Assembly: GCF_050296195.1 (NCBI RefSeq)
Contig: NZ_JBNKRB010000062.1
Direction: 5' to 3' (one strand)
Source of the DNA: Gynuella sp050296195
GTDB lineage: Bacteria > Pseudomonadota > Gammaproteobacteria > Pseudomonadales > Natronospirillaceae
Length of the DNA: 64,000 bases
Below, piece by piece: positions 63,706-64,000 of this stretch. The translations under genes were made by a program, and so were the position numbers. Below the pieces are notes generated by a model. That model searched no databases, had not been told where the DNA came from, and saw only the letters and a program-made list of their open reading frames with translations. Positions within the stretch are counted from its first letter, which is position 1. Every line of letters starts with the position of its first letter.

Positions 63706-64000
63706 CTTTGTCTAAGTCACCATCTGAGCAGGCTACCGCTATGCAAAATAAAATTTCTAGCCAACCTTTTTTTGATTCACCTTCTATATCAAAATAATTA
63801 AGTGGATCATTATCGACATAAGCATAAGTATTCAACCCACCACCGAGCCCGATCAGATCACTCTGCACCTAACGCCCAATACTTGGATCATAGGTTCTGT
63901 TCCAGTTATCAGCGTAACCTGTCTCTTCATCCCGATACTGCCCAGGGAACTCTTTCAACTGGGTAATCCCATCGGTGATCTCTTCACTGATCTCCCCAAA
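63695..64000 (-). pseudogene. Broken Rhs core 3' end running off the right edge
   Basis: The minus strand reads FGEISEEITDGITQLKEFPG, DNWNRTYDPSIGR, then a TAG at 63869-63871 where the tyrosine of GRYVQSD is expected, then VQSDLIGLGGGLNTYAYVDN and a short non-core tail ending LDKDDY. The 5' portion lies outside the window. This is the third Rhs core end in 4 kb and again carries an amber codon. Confidence 0.8.

Overview
The window looks like a chromosomal segment of a free-living, polysaccharide-degrading gammaproteobacterium, most likely near the Oceanospirillales/Pseudomonadales. Supporting signs are an MvaT-like nucleoid protein, the gene blocks prfB-lysS and dnaX-ebfC-recR with the 4.5S RNA upstream, a ycgN-ycgL-rnd cluster, RF2 made through the classical +1 frameshift, a dnaX slippery site of E. 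coli type, and a tRNA-Pro(CGG) closely resembling proK. I assign no species.

Layout. 1-823 is the start of a lipoprotein with a CBM6 and probably a GH43 domain, running off the left edge. 824-2445 is a decayed stretch: a broken gene interrupted by a 140-bp IS5-type MITE whose TAA target duplication is still visible. Then come tRNA-Pro(CGG), an AraC regulator divergent from pobA, a second MITE abutting the pobA stop codon, and small metabolic or unknown genes (DUF72, GFA, a phosphatase coupled to an MsbA-like exporter, DUF922, arylamine N-acetyltransferase). 12.5-16.3 kb is the lactate-oxidation operon lutABC with its divergent GntR regulator and a palindromic operator touching the regulator start codon. 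16.3-28.9 kb carries an M23 protein, TfoX_C, GNAT, hrpA, fadD, a class II amidotransferase, and a VWA/three-TM/membrane-protein group.

28.9-34.1 kb is a tight minus-strand information-processing run (ycgN, ycgL, rnd, recR, ebfC, dnaX, 4.5S RNA). 34.4-42.1 kb holds a secreted GH43-CBM13 arabinanase-like enzyme, queE, a large DUF748 protein, a GH114 lipoprotein and a sulfide:quinone oxidoreductase. 42.4-50.6 kb holds mvaT-like, lysS, prfB, recJ, carbonic anhydrase, DUF2461 and an RsgA-type GTPase. 50.9-59.2 kb has a polysaccharide deacetylase, YchJ, a uracil-DNA glycosylase, a 1.2-kDa-residue CBM2-CBM6-GH59 glycanase, a DUF418 membrane protein and an AraC/GyrI regulator.

59.5-64.0 kb is a graveyard of Rhs toxin cassettes on the minus strand. 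At least three successive Rhs core 3' ends, each followed by a different tip and mostly by a small probable immunity gene (ankyrin, Sel1-like, membrane), are stacked head to tail. Core fragments are broken by amber codons and a frameshift. A functional full-length rhs gene, if present, would lie beyond the right edge.

Most notable: the Rhs cassette array; the dnaX programmed -1 frameshift (AAAAAAG followed at once by TGA) next to a 16-unit Glu-Pro hexanucleotide repeat; the prfB +1 frameshift; two MITEs with readable target duplications; and a VWA/YEATS-associated-type membrane locus.
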